Of a stretch of 64,000 nucleotides of DNA, positions 8,159 through 16,455 are shown piece by piece. Within the stretch, counting starts at the first letter, position 1; every line of letters begins with the position of its first letter. The notes under the pieces are model-generated. The model searched no databases. It had not been told where the DNA came from and saw only the letters and a program-made list of their open reading frames with translations. This DNA is from Candidatus Aminicenantes bacterium UBA2190 (GTDB taxonomy: Bacteria; Acidobacteriota; Aminicenantia; UBA2199), in assembly GCA_002335385.1 (NCBI GenBank), contig DCVK01000021.1, positions 90,490-154,489 on the forward strand, read 5' to 3'. The position numbers and the translations under genes were made by a program.

Positions 8159-10183
8159 TCAGTTTTTTTTCAGCCGCAGTTCCTCATAGCCGACCAGCAC
8201 CGACGGCGAGGACGACTTCAGCACCTGGAAGGTCACGAGACTCTCCCTGTCCCGGTTCGGGACCGAGGTCTCGAAAAGCCGCACCTCGTCCTTGCGGATG
8301 TCGCGGAAGAGAAGCTGGTCGACCATGTCTTCCCCGGCATAGACCCGCAGGATAAGGTATTCCGCCGCGGCGGGATAGGTGAGGCTGCCTTGGATCATCA
8401 GCTGCTCGGCGCGTGAGGCCGTGAAGCCGCTGCCGATGGGGATGGCCCGGCCGTCCATATCGGTGATCTTCCGGACGCCGACCCTGGCGCCAGGGATGAT
8501 GATCTTGATCTCCTGGACGCCGCTTTCGGCCAGGCTGTTCCCGGTGCTGTCGACGGCCCGCACCTTCCAGTAGGTCCACTGGTCGCGCTGGACCGCGCCC
8601 CAGGCTTCCGCATCGGGCGTATAGCTGGTGCGCTCGGGGCATTCCCGCCATGTGACGTCCGCATCGTTGCGCAACAGGGGGAACAGGCTGTTCGAGAAGG
8701 CGATCTGGTAGTACGAGCCGCCGAGGGCGCGTTCCCAGGAGAAGGCCGGGACTTCGTCCTCCTTGATGATGGCGCCGTCCTTGGGGGCGAGAACGGCGAT
8801 CACGTTCTCGTAGGGCAGCACGAAGTAGCGCAGGGTGGGGAAGACGACCCGTTCGTTCTCCGGGCGGGTCAGCTGCAGGGTGATGGTGTGCATGCCGGGA
8901 TCGAATACCGGCAGCCCGGGGATCTCCGGGGTGAAGATCGACTTGATCTGCCCCTGGTAGACCGTTTCGTTGAAGAAATAGGAAGGCTGGCCGTCCACGA
9001 TCCAGAAGCCGGAGACGATGCCGGTGCCGCGCATCTTCATCCGCAGCTGTGCCCTGATGGCCTTGGAGTTCTTCGGCACCACCTTGTAATATTTGCCATT
9101 GTCCAGGGTGATCTCGGCGATCTCCACATTCACCTGGTCGCAGATGCCGAGAACGCTGATCGTGGCCTGGAACCTCTTGGCGCTGGCACCGTTCTCGTCG
9201 CGAGCGGTAACGGTATAGTTGCCGGGGGCTTTGTAGGCATGGGTTACCGTGATCGGGCCGGCGACGGTATTGCCGTCGCCGAAGTCCCACAAGACCAGGG
9301 GGCCGCGGAAGTTGAGCGCCGTGAAGGTCAGCGGCTCATCGACCCTGGCTTCCTGGGCGGACACGGACAGGGCGCGGTTCTCGGGCAGGATGTTGATCGG
9401 CCGGGTCACCCTGGGCAGGCCCTCTTCCAGGGCGCTGATGGTGAACGTGCCGGGATTCTGGTAGCGGTGGGCGACTGCGGCCGAATAGATCTGCGGCTGA
9501 GTGCCGTCGCCGAAGTTCCACTTGATGGAACCGGACTTGAAGTTGACGGCCTGGATGGCGACCTCCTGGTCGACGCGCGGCATGGCGGGCGCGTAGGTGA
9601 TCATCCGTACCGCCTCGCCGACGGCGATGGTCATGCTCACCGGCGTGGTCTTGGTATCGCCGTTCCAGTCGAAAGCCCGCACCGTGAAGGTGCCGGACTT
9701 GGCAAAGACATGGGAGATCGTCGCGCCACGGCCGGTGTACACGGTGCCGTCGCCCATGTTCCAGGTGATGTTGCCGGGCGTGTTGAAATTGGTCGCCGTG
9801 AAGGTCACGGCCTGCCCCGCGTAGGGATTGGCGATCGATGCGCTGATGGTCCGGTTCTCCAGGATGGTCACCGTGCGGTATTCGTCGGGATTGGCGCCGT
9901 TGCAATAGTTCGGATAGTACTGGTTGGAACGGTGCATGTGGACCGTGTAGGTGCCTGGATTCCTATAGGTGTGGTATCTCCAGGAAAGATCGTCCGCGAC
10001 GCCCAGCAGCGAAGTGCCGTCGCCCCAGTACCAGTTGGCGCTGGCAAAGTTGTTGCAATCCAGCTGGAACCCCATGTTCTTCCCTACGGTCGTGGTTCCT
10101 TCGGCCGGGTCGGTGTTGATGGTCGCCAGCAGCGTCACCATCAGTCCGGCCGTGATCAGGATCAGTATAAGCGTTTTTTTCAT
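8159..10183 (-). CDS. Secreted multi-PKD-domain protein
   Basis: Exported protein of 674 residues. A signal peptide (MKKTLILILITAGLMVTLLA) is followed by about four PKD-like beta repeats, recognised by their WxFGDG/WNMGDG cores and HxYxxPGxYTV strands (residues about 40-110, 115-190, 195-265, 270-345). The last 330 residues are beta-rich, with a segment like SPAFSWERALGGSYYQIAFS and WKVRAVDSTGNSLAESGVQEIKI that resembles an Ig/Fn3 layer. PKD repeats normally mediate extracellular or surface contacts. There is no catalytic domain and no anchor motif. The start has AGGAGATAACC before ATG, and the gene follows the large barrel gene by 9 nt, so the two form a unit. The substrate or partner is unknown. 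Confidence 0.82.
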   Translation of the reverse strand: MKKTLILILITAGLMVTLLATINTDPAEGTTTVGKNMGFQLDCNNFASANWYWGDGTSLLGVADDLSWRYHTYRNPGTYTVHMHRSNQYYPNYCNGANPDEYRTVTILENRTISASIANPYAGQAVTFTATNFNTPGNITWNMGDGTVYTGRGATISHVFAKSGTFTVRAFDWNGDTKTTPVSMTIAVGEAVRMITYAPAMPRVDQEVAIQAVNFKSGSIKWNFGDGTQPQIYSAAVAHRYQNPGTFTISALEEGLPRVTRPINILPENRALSVSAQEARVDEPLTFTALNFRGPLVLWDFGDGNTVAGPITVTHAYKAPGNYTVTARDENGASAKRFQATISVLGICDQVNVEIAEITLDNGKYYKVVPKNSKAIRAQLRMKMRGTGIVSGFWIVDGQPSYFFNETVYQGQIKSIFTPEIPGLPVFDPGMHTITLQLTRPENERVVFPTLRYFVLPYENVIAVLAPKDGAIIKEDEVPAFSWERALGGSYYQIAFSNSLFPLLRNDADVTWRECPERTSYTPDAEAWGAVQRDQWTYWKVRAVDSTGNSLAESGVQEIKIIIPGARVGVRKITDMDGRAIPIGSGFTASRAEQLMIQGSLTYPAAAEYLILRVYAGEDMVDQLLFRDIRKDEVRLFETSVPNRDRESLVTFQVLKSSSPSVLVGYEELRLKKN

Positions 10184-10192
10184 GGTTATCTC

Positions 10193-12103
10193 CTAGAAGG
10201 CGATATCGGCCTGCAGGTGGAATATGGAAGAATCGCTTTTCACGTCGCCGTACTTGGCCCCCTGGAACGCCGATTTGAGGGAGAGGGAGGGGCGGATCTT
10301 GTCCTTGAACAGCCTGGCCGCGAAGAAGTTCAGGTTGCAGCCCGCCGTCCAGCTGGAGCTCTTGCTCAAAGGACTTTCGTTGTTCATGTAGGAAGAAGTG
10401 AGGGTCATGGTGAAATACTGGGGAACGAACGTGATCTCGGAGTTGAAGTAGAAATTATAGATCGTCGACTTGCTGCCGTCGCACAGGTTCTCGTTCTCCT
10501 GGAAGCTAAGCGTCGGGTTCAAGGTGATGAAGCTCCCAAAACGCAGGTTCAGTCCCAGCGAAGCGTTCAGATTGGCGGTGAAGTTGACCGACTCGGTCCT
10601 GCCCACGTTGAGGTTGATGCCGGTCGATCCCGCCATGTATCCCAGCGAGGCGCTGTAATTGTAGGTGTTCATGTCGGAGGAGGAGGTCTGCAGCCCGGTC
10701 GAGGAGTCGTAGTCGAGGTTGTCGCGCGACACATCGGCGCCGATGCGGAAGTGGTTGCCGAGGCCCCAGCCCAGGTTGGTCCCGATCCGCCGCTGATGGA
10801 GCATGTCCTGAAGGGGATTGTGCAGGTAGTTCTTCTTGTCGATGTAGGAGATGGTCCAGGAGAGCGTCTTGATGTTCAGCCCCAGGTTGGTGCTGAGGCC
10901 TTCGCGGTCGTTCTGCAGGAACAGGTTGGCGATGGAGTTGAAGCGGTCGCCGATCGACTCGTAATCGGCGGCGAAGGAGAGAATGCCCTGGTTGTATTTC
11001 ATCCCCGCTCTCCAGGCGGTGTCGTTCTCCTTTTGCAGGTCGGCCTTTTCCGCGGCCGCCCCGTAATTGCTGGAAGAGAACTCGCCCGCCAGCTGCAGCC
11101 GGCTCTTGAGCAGGTTGAGCTCGCCCCAAAGGGAGAACACATCGCCGGCGCGGAAGGGGTTTTCGCTGTAGGAAAGCGTCTTGCTGTCGAGGTTATCATT
11201 GCCGCTCATGAACATGCCGCGGAGCTTCAGGGTGTCCTTCAGGTTCATGCCGGCCACGGCACCGAAGATGCCGGCAGCGGAGGCGGGAATGCCGAAGCCG
11301 TCGAAGCCGGTCTTCTGCTGGGAGTTGGTGTAGAACGAATTCATGTAGAGGCTCTTGCCGGCGTACTCGAGACGCAGGCCGCGGCGGTTCAAATAGGAGG
11401 TGGTGAACTCGGTCTCGTTGACCGCGACGTCGCCGGCTTCAAGCTGCAGCCCCCCCTTTTTGAAGCGCACCATCATGCTGGAGAGGTTGATCCTGTTTTC
11501 GATCGTTTCGTAGGGGTCGATATGGACGAAATTGGTGTCGAAATCCAGCTGGTAGTCGTTCTTGACGATATTTTTGTAGATCCTCAGGTTGCCGTTGGCC
11601 GTGTAGTTCTGCTGGTAATACCCGCTGTCGTTCTTTTCGTCCAGCTTGGTCGAGGTCGACAGCGAGGCGTTGACGTTGAGCGGCGGCTCCCACTTGCGCC
11701 CGGGGGCTGCGAGCGTGTTGGCGTCCTGGAAATAGATCTCCGGGGATTTCTCGTGGGTGAAGCCGGCGACCGTGTGGGTAAGTGAGACGGGGGCGATGCC
11801 GCCCCCCTGCTGCTCGGCCACGAAATACTCGATGTTCCTGCCGTAGAGATTCACGGTCGGGATGCGGCAGGAGAAGGCCCCGGAGTCATCGGGCTGCATT
11901 TTCCTGACCTGATAGCGGCTCATCCCCTCGGTGCGGTAATTGATGAAAAAGGGGCCGTGGCCAGAACGCGGCGTGATGCGGATGACGACCTGGTCGGCCA
12001 GGCGCTCGACGCGGGGCAAGGTGTTGAGCTGATGCAGCGCCTGCCCGGGAATGAACTGCGCCAGCAGCAGGACGGCGCTGAAAATTGCAAGTATTTTAGC
12101 CAT
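10193..12103 (-). CDS. Large outer-membrane beta-barrel protein with N-terminal Ig-like domain
   Basis: Protein of 636 residues, family not recognised. Signal peptide MAKILAIFSAVLLLAQF, then a roughly 100-residue beta domain (VVIRITPRSGHGPFFINYRTEG... NIEYFVAEQQGGG) like an Ig/CBM48-type fold. From about residue 130 come some twenty amphipathic strands with short turns, ending FHLQADIAF; a terminal Phe is the usual Bam recognition signal. It looks like an outer-membrane porin or export channel. ATG 12103 is preceded by GGGAGATAACC, the same ribosome site as its partner, and is preferred over ATG 12127. Its only operon partner is the PKD protein, which suggests a surface complex; that is inference. 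Confidence 0.75.
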   Translation of the reverse strand: MAKILAIFSAVLLLAQFIPGQALHQLNTLPRVERLADQVVIRITPRSGHGPFFINYRTEGMSRYQVRKMQPDDSGAFSCRIPTVNLYGRNIEYFVAEQQGGGIAPVSLTHTVAGFTHEKSPEIYFQDANTLAAPGRKWEPPLNVNASLSTSTKLDEKNDSGYYQQNYTANGNLRIYKNIVKNDYQLDFDTNFVHIDPYETIENRINLSSMMVRFKKGGLQLEAGDVAVNETEFTTSYLNRRGLRLEYAGKSLYMNSFYTNSQQKTGFDGFGIPASAAGIFGAVAGMNLKDTLKLRGMFMSGNDNLDSKTLSYSENPFRAGDVFSLWGELNLLKSRLQLAGEFSSSNYGAAAEKADLQKENDTAWRAGMKYNQGILSFAADYESIGDRFNSIANLFLQNDREGLSTNLGLNIKTLSWTISYIDKKNYLHNPLQDMLHQRRIGTNLGWGLGNHFRIGADVSRDNLDYDSSTGLQTSSSDMNTYNYSASLGYMAGSTGINLNVGRTESVNFTANLNASLGLNLRFGSFITLNPTLSFQENENLCDGSKSTIYNFYFNSEITFVPQYFTMTLTSSYMNNESPLSKSSSWTAGCNLNFFAARLFKDKIRPSLSLKSAFQGAKYGDVKSDSSIFHLQADIAF

Positions 12104-12125
12104 GGTTATCTCCCTCATTGCCTGC

Positions 12126-12155
12126 AAAATATCACATGTGGGAATATTATTTCAA
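12126..12155 (-). promoter_or_regulatory. Candidate promoter of the barrel-PKD pair
   Basis: Minus strand TTGAAA (12155-12150), 18-nt spacer, TATTTT (12131-12126), 22 nt before ATG 12103 with GGGAGA in between. The surrounding 12121-12190 is A+T-rich and also holds TATAAA (12184-12189) reading toward alr, without a convincing -35. Confidence 0.5.
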
Positions 12156-12255
12156 TGATATATATCTCAAAAGAAATTTTTATTATAAAATGTCTCGAGC
12201 CATGGCCGACCGGGATCGCGATGAACCGGAAACGGTTTTGCTCAAGGGCGCAACA

Positions 12256-13374
12256 ATGAAGACCCATATCATCATTCATGCCGGCAACCTGCTCCATAAC
12301 CTGCGGCTGTTCAGCCGCCGCGCCCGCTCGCCGGTCATGTTCGTGGTCAAGGCCAACGCGTACGGGCACGGCTTGCGCCAGGTCGTGGAGATCACGCGCG
12401 AGTCGCCCGCCGTCGGGCATTATGCCGTGGATTCGCTGGCGGAGGCCCTGACCGTCCGCGCACTGCAGAAGCGCAAGCCGGTGCTGGTCCTGGGCTGGTG
12501 CGACAAGGCCGAGACGGAAGAGCTGGTGGCCAAAGGGTTCGAGACCGTCGTCCCTTCCGAAGAGCACCTGCGCTGGCTGTTGAGCGCTGCGGCCAAGTGG
12601 AAGCGCAAGGCCCTGGTCCATGTGAAGATCGAGACCGGGACCAACCGCCTGGGGCTTGATCCCGACAAGGCCGTCGCCCTGCTGAAAAACCTGGACCGGG
12701 GGAAAGCCGAGCTTCGCGGCGTCTATTCCCATTTCGCCAACATCGAGGACACGACCGACCCGGCTTTCGCCCGCCGGCAGCTCGAGCTGTATCACGCCGT
12801 CCTGCGCCATCTCGGCCCGGCCAGCGCCTGCCGGCATTTTTCCAGCTCGGCTTCCACCCTGCTCTTTCCCGAGACCCACTTCGACATGGCCCGGATCGGG
12901 ATCTCGGCTTACGGCTATTGGCCGTCCCGGCAGACCCACGCCCTCTTTCTGGAAAAAAACAAGGTCGCCCTCGACTTGCGGCCCGTCCTGAGCTGGCACA
13001 GCAAGGTGGCCCAGGTCAAGCAGATCAAAAAAGGGGCGGCGATCGGCTACGGCCTGACCTACCGGACCTTTGCCAGGGCCAGGATCATCGTGGTCCCGGT
13101 CGGCTACTATGACGGCTATGACCGCAAGCTGTCCAACGCGTCCCAGGTGCTGGTCAACGGCGTCAAGGCGCCTGTGCGCGGCCGGATCTGCATGGACATG
13201 TTCATGACCGACGTCAGCCATATCCCGGGCGTGAGGACCGGCGACCCCGTGACCCTGCTGGGGGGCGAGGGTGCGGAGCGGATCGATGCCGACATGCTGG
13301 CCGAGTGGTCCGGGACCATCCATTACGAGATATTGTCGCGCCTCAACCCGCTGATCCCCAGGATTGTAAAATGA
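12256..13374 (+). CDS. alr: Alanine racemase
   Basis: PLP-dependent alanine racemase of 372 residues, which supplies D-alanine for peptidoglycan. The PLP lysine lies in FVVKANAYGHG, SSASTLLFPETHFDMARIGISAYGYWP precedes the C-terminal beta domain, and GYYDGYDRKLSN holds the catalytic Tyr region. ICMDMFMTDVSHIPG is a family block. The start at ATG 12256 matches the usual N-terminus of the family; in-frame ATGs at 12190 and 12202 would add about 20 residues and cannot be excluded because a TATAAA lies at 12184. It is a single gene transcribed away from the barrel-PKD pair. Confidence 0.93.
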   Translation: MKTHIIIHAGNLLHNLRLFSRRARSPVMFVVKANAYGHGLRQVVEITRESPAVGHYAVDSLAEALTVRALQKRKPVLVLGWCDKAETEELVAKGFETVVPSEEHLRWLLSAAAKWKRKALVHVKIETGTNRLGLDPDKAVALLKNLDRGKAELRGVYSHFANIEDTTDPAFARRQLELYHAVLRHLGPASACRHFSSSASTLLFPETHFDMARIGISAYGYWPSRQTHALFLEKNKVALDLRPVLSWHSKVAQVKQIKKGAAIGYGLTYRTFARARIIVVPVGYYDGYDRKLSNASQVLVNGVKAPVRGRICMDMFMTDVSHIPGVRTGDPVTLLGGEGAERIDADMLAEWSGTIHYEILSRLNPLIPRIVK

Positions 13375-13401
13375 AACGGCGATGAGAAACCCCGGCGTCC
13401 A

Positions 13402-13428
13402 GGAACTTTTGCCTGTTTTCACCGTTTA
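13402..13428 (+). promoter_or_regulatory. Candidate ECF-type autoregulatory promoter
   Basis: GGAACTT (13402-13408) followed by CGTTTA (13423-13428); GAAC-N16-CGTT matches the AAC/CGT pattern typical of ECF sigma targets. It lies directly before the ECF sigma gene, as expected for self-activation. Confidence 0.55.
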
Positions 13429-13437
13429 TTGATGTGT

Positions 13438-13977
13438 ATGGATATAAGCGATATCTTGTCGAGGTGCCGGCAGAACGACAGGGAGGCGTGGAACATGCTG
13501 ATTAACGCCTACTCCAAGTCGGTGTACAATATCGCCCTGAACTTCTTTTCCGAGAGGGACATCGCCTCTGATGTCACGCAGGAGATTTTTATCAAGCTTT
13601 ATCATAATTTGGATAAATTCAGGGAGGAAAAGAGCTTCACATCCTGGGTTTTCGCTGTTTCAAGGAATTATTGCATCGATTATTGGCGGAAGAACAGAAA
13701 ATATCTGGATAACAGCCAGGAGTTGAATGAAAATATCGGGTCCGGCCAGCCTTCTCCCGAAGAAAACCTGATCCGGGAATCGGAAATCGCTGTTTTAAGG
13801 AAAAGGATCGCCTGTCTGGAACCCGATCTGCGACTGATCCTCATCCTGCGGGACATCCATGACCTGTCGTACCAGGAGATCGCGGAGAGGTTTTCCATCC
13901 CGGAGGGGACGGTCAAGTCCCGGATCAATCGCGCCCGGCTGAAGCTGGCCGAAGCGTATCTGCGGGAGGGATCATGA
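13438..13977 (+). CDS. ECF RNA polymerase sigma factor
   Basis: Sigma-70 family ECF factor of 179 residues. Region 2 spans about 20-90 (YNIALNFFSERDIASDVTQEIFIKLYHNL... SWVFAVSRNYCIDYWR) and region 4 about 120-175 (DLSYQEIAERFSIPEGTVKSRINRARLKL). It directs RNA polymerase to its regulon, probably controlled by the anti-sigma encoded next (ATGA overlap). Starts at TTG 13429, ATG 13432 and ATG 13438 are possible; none has a Shine-Dalgarno, and 13438 lies 9 nt after the candidate -10. The downstream genes suggest an envelope-related stress response. Confidence 0.92.
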   Translation: MDISDILSRCRQNDREAWNMLINAYSKSVYNIALNFFSERDIASDVTQEIFIKLYHNLDKFREEKSFTSWVFAVSRNYCIDYWRKNRKYLDNSQELNENIGSGQPSPEENLIRESEIAVLRKRIACLEPDLRLILILRDIHDLSYQEIAERFSIPEGTVKSRINRARLKLAEAYLREGS

Positions 13978-14510
13978 CCAGGAAATGCAGGGACATTGAG
14001 GCCTTGCTCTCGGCTTACCTGGAAAATGAGCTGTCCAGGGGAGATGCCGCCGAGGTCGAAAAGCACATCAATGAATGCGCCGATTGCCGTGCCAAGAAAG
14101 AAAAAATGGAAGAACTCATCTTCAGCCTCTCCGAACTTCAGGAGGAGGTGCCGTTCTTTCTCAAGAACCGCCTTTATAATATTCCGGAGACCATTGAGAA
14201 AAAAGTTCCGGCCGGGACCATCTATTTCCCCAAGTGGCTGGCCGCGGCCGTCGGCACGGTCATTTTATTCCTGAATTTATTCTATTTCACCAATGTTTTC
14301 CCCTCTGTCAACCGCGAGATGCATTCATTGGTCTCCTCGGTCGAAAAGTTCGTCGTCAGGAGCGGGGGCTGGTTCGAGAAGATCAGGGAATCGAAAGAGT
14401 TGTTTTTTTTCACATTTTTCAGCAAAAAATCGATCGAAATAAAAGAAAGAGACCGGGATCGGGACGGAATAACCGGCGAAGGCCTCGATAAAGGAGGAAA
14501 AAATGGCTGA
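13974..14510 (+). CDS. Zinc-finger anti-sigma factor
   Basis: Membrane protein of 178 residues with an N-terminal zf-HC2/ZAS domain (HINECADC, the HxxxCxxC zinc site, near residues 33-40) and one membrane helix at about 88-108 (LAAAVGTVILFLNLFYFTNVF). The C-terminal 70 residues are expected in the periplasm and are rich in charged residues. It should sequester the ECF sigma encoded directly upstream, with which it overlaps by 4 nt. Its own end overlaps the next membrane gene by 8 nt. The pairing and motif make the role firm; the inducing signal is unknown. Confidence 0.9.
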   Translation: MTRKCRDIEALLSAYLENELSRGDAAEVEKHINECADCRAKKEKMEELIFSLSELQEEVPFFLKNRLYNIPETIEKKVPAGTIYFPKWLAAAVGTVILFLNLFYFTNVFPSVNREMHSLVSSVEKFVVRSGGWFEKIRESKELFFFTFFSKKSIEIKERDRDRDGITGEGLDKGGKNG

Positions 14511-14988
14511 GAATCCGGATACGGGCAAGGAATTGCGGGAAAAAAACCCTTCTCTGGCCGCATTCCTGGCGATATTCCCCGGGATGGGCGCCATATACAA
14601 TGGCAATTTTCTCAAGGGCATCACGTTCGTGCTGATCTTCGGGGTCCTGATCGTTCTGACCAGCAATGCCTATAGCGCCGATGCCGCGGTGTTCGGCTTG
14701 ATGATCGCCGGTTTCTATATCTATCAGATCATCGACAGCTACAACGAAGCCTGCCGGATGAACAAGGGCGGCCGGCACGCAGAAGAACGGGCGGGAGGCG
14801 GGGAAGATCTCTCCCTGTTCTCCGCTGTCGTCGTTCTGGTCATCGGCGTACTTTTTCAATTGGTCAACTGCGACCTGCTGTCGTTTCGCCAGGTCACACG
14901 TCTGTGGCCGCTGGCCCTGATCGCCTTCGGGATCAAGATCGTGTTCAATTATTACAAGCGCGAGGAAACCGACCATGGCAAACACTAA
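14503..14988 (+). CDS. Multi-pass membrane protein, DUF5668/LiaI-like C-terminus
   Basis: Small integral membrane protein of 161 residues with about four hydrophobic segments: LAAFLAIFPGMGAIYNGNFLKG near the N-terminus (TM2-like, with the glycine-rich GxGxxYNG turn), then VLIFGVLIVLT, FSAVVVLVIGVLFQLVNCDLL and LWPLALIAFGIKIVF. The last two helices resemble the LiaF/DUF5668 transmembrane unit that is repeated in the next gene. GGAGG precedes ATG 14503. It is translationally linked to the anti-sigma gene and likely part of the same envelope-stress operon; biochemical role unknown. Confidence 0.75.
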   Translation: MAENPDTGKELREKNPSLAAFLAIFPGMGAIYNGNFLKGITFVLIFGVLIVLTSNAYSADAAVFGLMIAGFYIYQIIDSYNEACRMNKGGRHAEERAGGGEDLSLFSAVVVLVIGVLFQLVNCDLLSFRQVTRLWPLALIAFGIKIVFNYYKREETDHGKH

Positions 14989-15166
14989 GAAAGAGTCGTT
15001 GTTCTGGGGGCTGATCATCCTGATCCTGGGGATGCTTTTTCTGCTGAAAAACTTCGGGCTGGAGATCGATGTCTGGCACCTGCTGGGGAAATATTGGCCC
15101 CTGATCCTGGTTTATATCGGGCTGAAGAACATCTACCTTTACACGAAGAAGAAGAAGAACCCATGA
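14975..15166 (+). CDS. Two-helix LiaF-type (DUF5668) membrane protein
   Basis: Very small protein of 63 residues with two membrane helices (FWGLIILILGMLFLLKNFG and WPLILVYIGLKNIYL) and a lysine-rich tail. This is the LiaF-like transmembrane unit standing alone, and it is similar to the end of the preceding gene, which suggests an old duplication. It overlaps the previous gene by 14 nt and the next by an ATGA. In LiaF/YvqF proteins this unit precedes a DUF4097-type ectodomain; here the DUF4097 part is encoded as the next gene, a split arrangement. Confidence 0.8.
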   Translation: MANTKKESLFWGLIILILGMLFLLKNFGLEIDVWHLLGKYWPLILVYIGLKNIYLYTKKKKNP

Positions 15167-16416
15167 AGCGGAAAGAGATCTTCCTGGTCATCGCACTGGT
15201 CGCTTTCGGCTTGATCTACCAGGCCGTCGAAAAAGGCCGGGTGCGCTTCAGCAGGGATTTCTCGTTCTACGCCAACGACCGGCGACCGAAAGGGACCCGC
15301 TTTACCGAATTCCCCGGCAAGGAAACGCGGTTCCCGGAAGTGAGCCGGATCCGGATCGAGAATCCGGCCGGCGAGGTCACCATCGGCAGGTCCAGTGACG
15401 GCCAGGTGCATCTGGCCTCGCGGGTGCGTGTCTACCACTCCGGCGCGGAAGATCTGGCTGCGGCCGGCAGGGGGGCCGAGGTTCGGACCGGCCTGGCCGC
15501 CGGCACCCTGACGGTCTCCGTTCAGGCTCCGACGCCATTTCCCTATCAGCGCCTGCGTATCCTGCTGCGGCTGCTGGTCCCCGCCGGCATCCCTTTAGCC
15601 ATCTCCAACCGGGAAGGTGACGTGATCGTCCGCGACACCGGAGATGACCTGCACATCGACCAGGAGAATGGCAATCTGGTTCTGGAGAACATCCCTTCCC
15701 GCTCGCGGCTGCTGCTGAAGAACGGGGACGCGAAGATAAAGGGCCTGGCCGACCGGACCGAGATCACGGCCGCCCATGCGCGGGTCTATCTTGAAGATGT
15801 CGCTTCCCTGAGTCTCGACGGCCGTCATGGCGAGTTTTCCGCCCGGAATGTGAGCGGAAACGCCGTCGTGGAAATGGCCTATGGCCGGCTGAGCGTCGAC
15901 GGTGCCGGCAAGCTGCAGATCACGGCGCGGCACGGCAACATCACGGCCAGGAACATCCGCGACGGAGCGATCGTCTCCAACAAGTACGAGAAAACGCTCC
16001 TGGAGAACGTGAACGGGGACATCCGCGTTTCCAGCCGCTCGGGCAGGATCGATCTCCGCGGCGCCACCGGCAATGCCGTGATCGAGAATTCGTATGCCGA
16101 CATCGCGATCGCCGGTTTTACCGGTGCCAGCCTGGACGTGCTGCTGAAGAACGGCAACCTGAGCCTGAGCGCGGCCAGCGTGAGCGACCGGGTCAATATC
16201 AAATCCCGGTACGCTGATCTGGACCTGACCTTTGCATCCCTGATCGACCCGACCTTCAGCATCAAGGCCGTCCACGGCCGGATCAGCTCCGCGCCACGCC
16301 TGGGCCTGGAGAACTTCGAGGAAAAAGAGGAGATGTACGCCAACCGCGCCGGGCAGAAGCCGGCGATCCTCATCCACAACACCTACGGCAACGTGCGGGT
16401 GAACGTCACCGACTGA
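15163..16416 (+). CDS. DUF4097-type beta-repeat envelope protein
   Basis: Protein of 417 residues. An N-terminal hydrophobic stretch (IFLVIALVAFGLIYQAV) acts as signal anchor; the rest is a long right-handed beta-solenoid of short repeats such as NREGDVIVRD, NGNLVLENI, HGNITARNI and NGDIRVSSRSGRIDLRG, typical of the DUF4097/adhesin-like family (LiaX-type sensors). It is probably exposed in the periplasm. ATG 15163 overlaps the previous stop (ATGA) and is preferred to an upstream in-frame start that would lie inside the preceding gene. As last gene of the ECF operon it may be the stress effector or sensor; that is inference. Confidence 0.82.
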   Translation: MKRKEIFLVIALVAFGLIYQAVEKGRVRFSRDFSFYANDRRPKGTRFTEFPGKETRFPEVSRIRIENPAGEVTIGRSSDGQVHLASRVRVYHSGAEDLAAAGRGAEVRTGLAAGTLTVSVQAPTPFPYQRLRILLRLLVPAGIPLAISNREGDVIVRDTGDDLHIDQENGNLVLENIPSRSRLLLKNGDAKIKGLADRTEITAAHARVYLEDVASLSLDGRHGEFSARNVSGNAVVEMAYGRLSVDGAGKLQITARHGNITARNIRDGAIVSNKYEKTLLENVNGDIRVSSRSGRIDLRGATGNAVIENSYADIAIAGFTGASLDVLLKNGNLSLSAASVSDRVNIKSRYADLDLTFASLIDPTFSIKAVHGRISSAPRLGLENFEEKEEMYANRAGQKPAILIHNTYGNVRVNVTD

Positions 16417-16419
16417 CCG

Positions 16420-16448
16420 TTGATTTTTTCCCGTCTTTGGGTTATTTA
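16420..16448 (+). promoter_or_regulatory. Candidate promoter of pgsA (leaderless)
   Basis: TTGATT (16420-16425), 17-nt spacer, TATTTA (16443-16448); ATG 16456 follows after 7 nt. The -10 matches 3 of 6. Confidence 0.4.
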
Positions 16449-16455
16449 TATCCCG

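Noticed and set aside
8888..11785. A 965-codon open frame on the plus strand opposite the PKD and barrel genes
   Set aside because: Antisense shadow of two well-supported genes in G+C-rich DNA; low-complexity G/V/A/D/H-rich translation without any domain.
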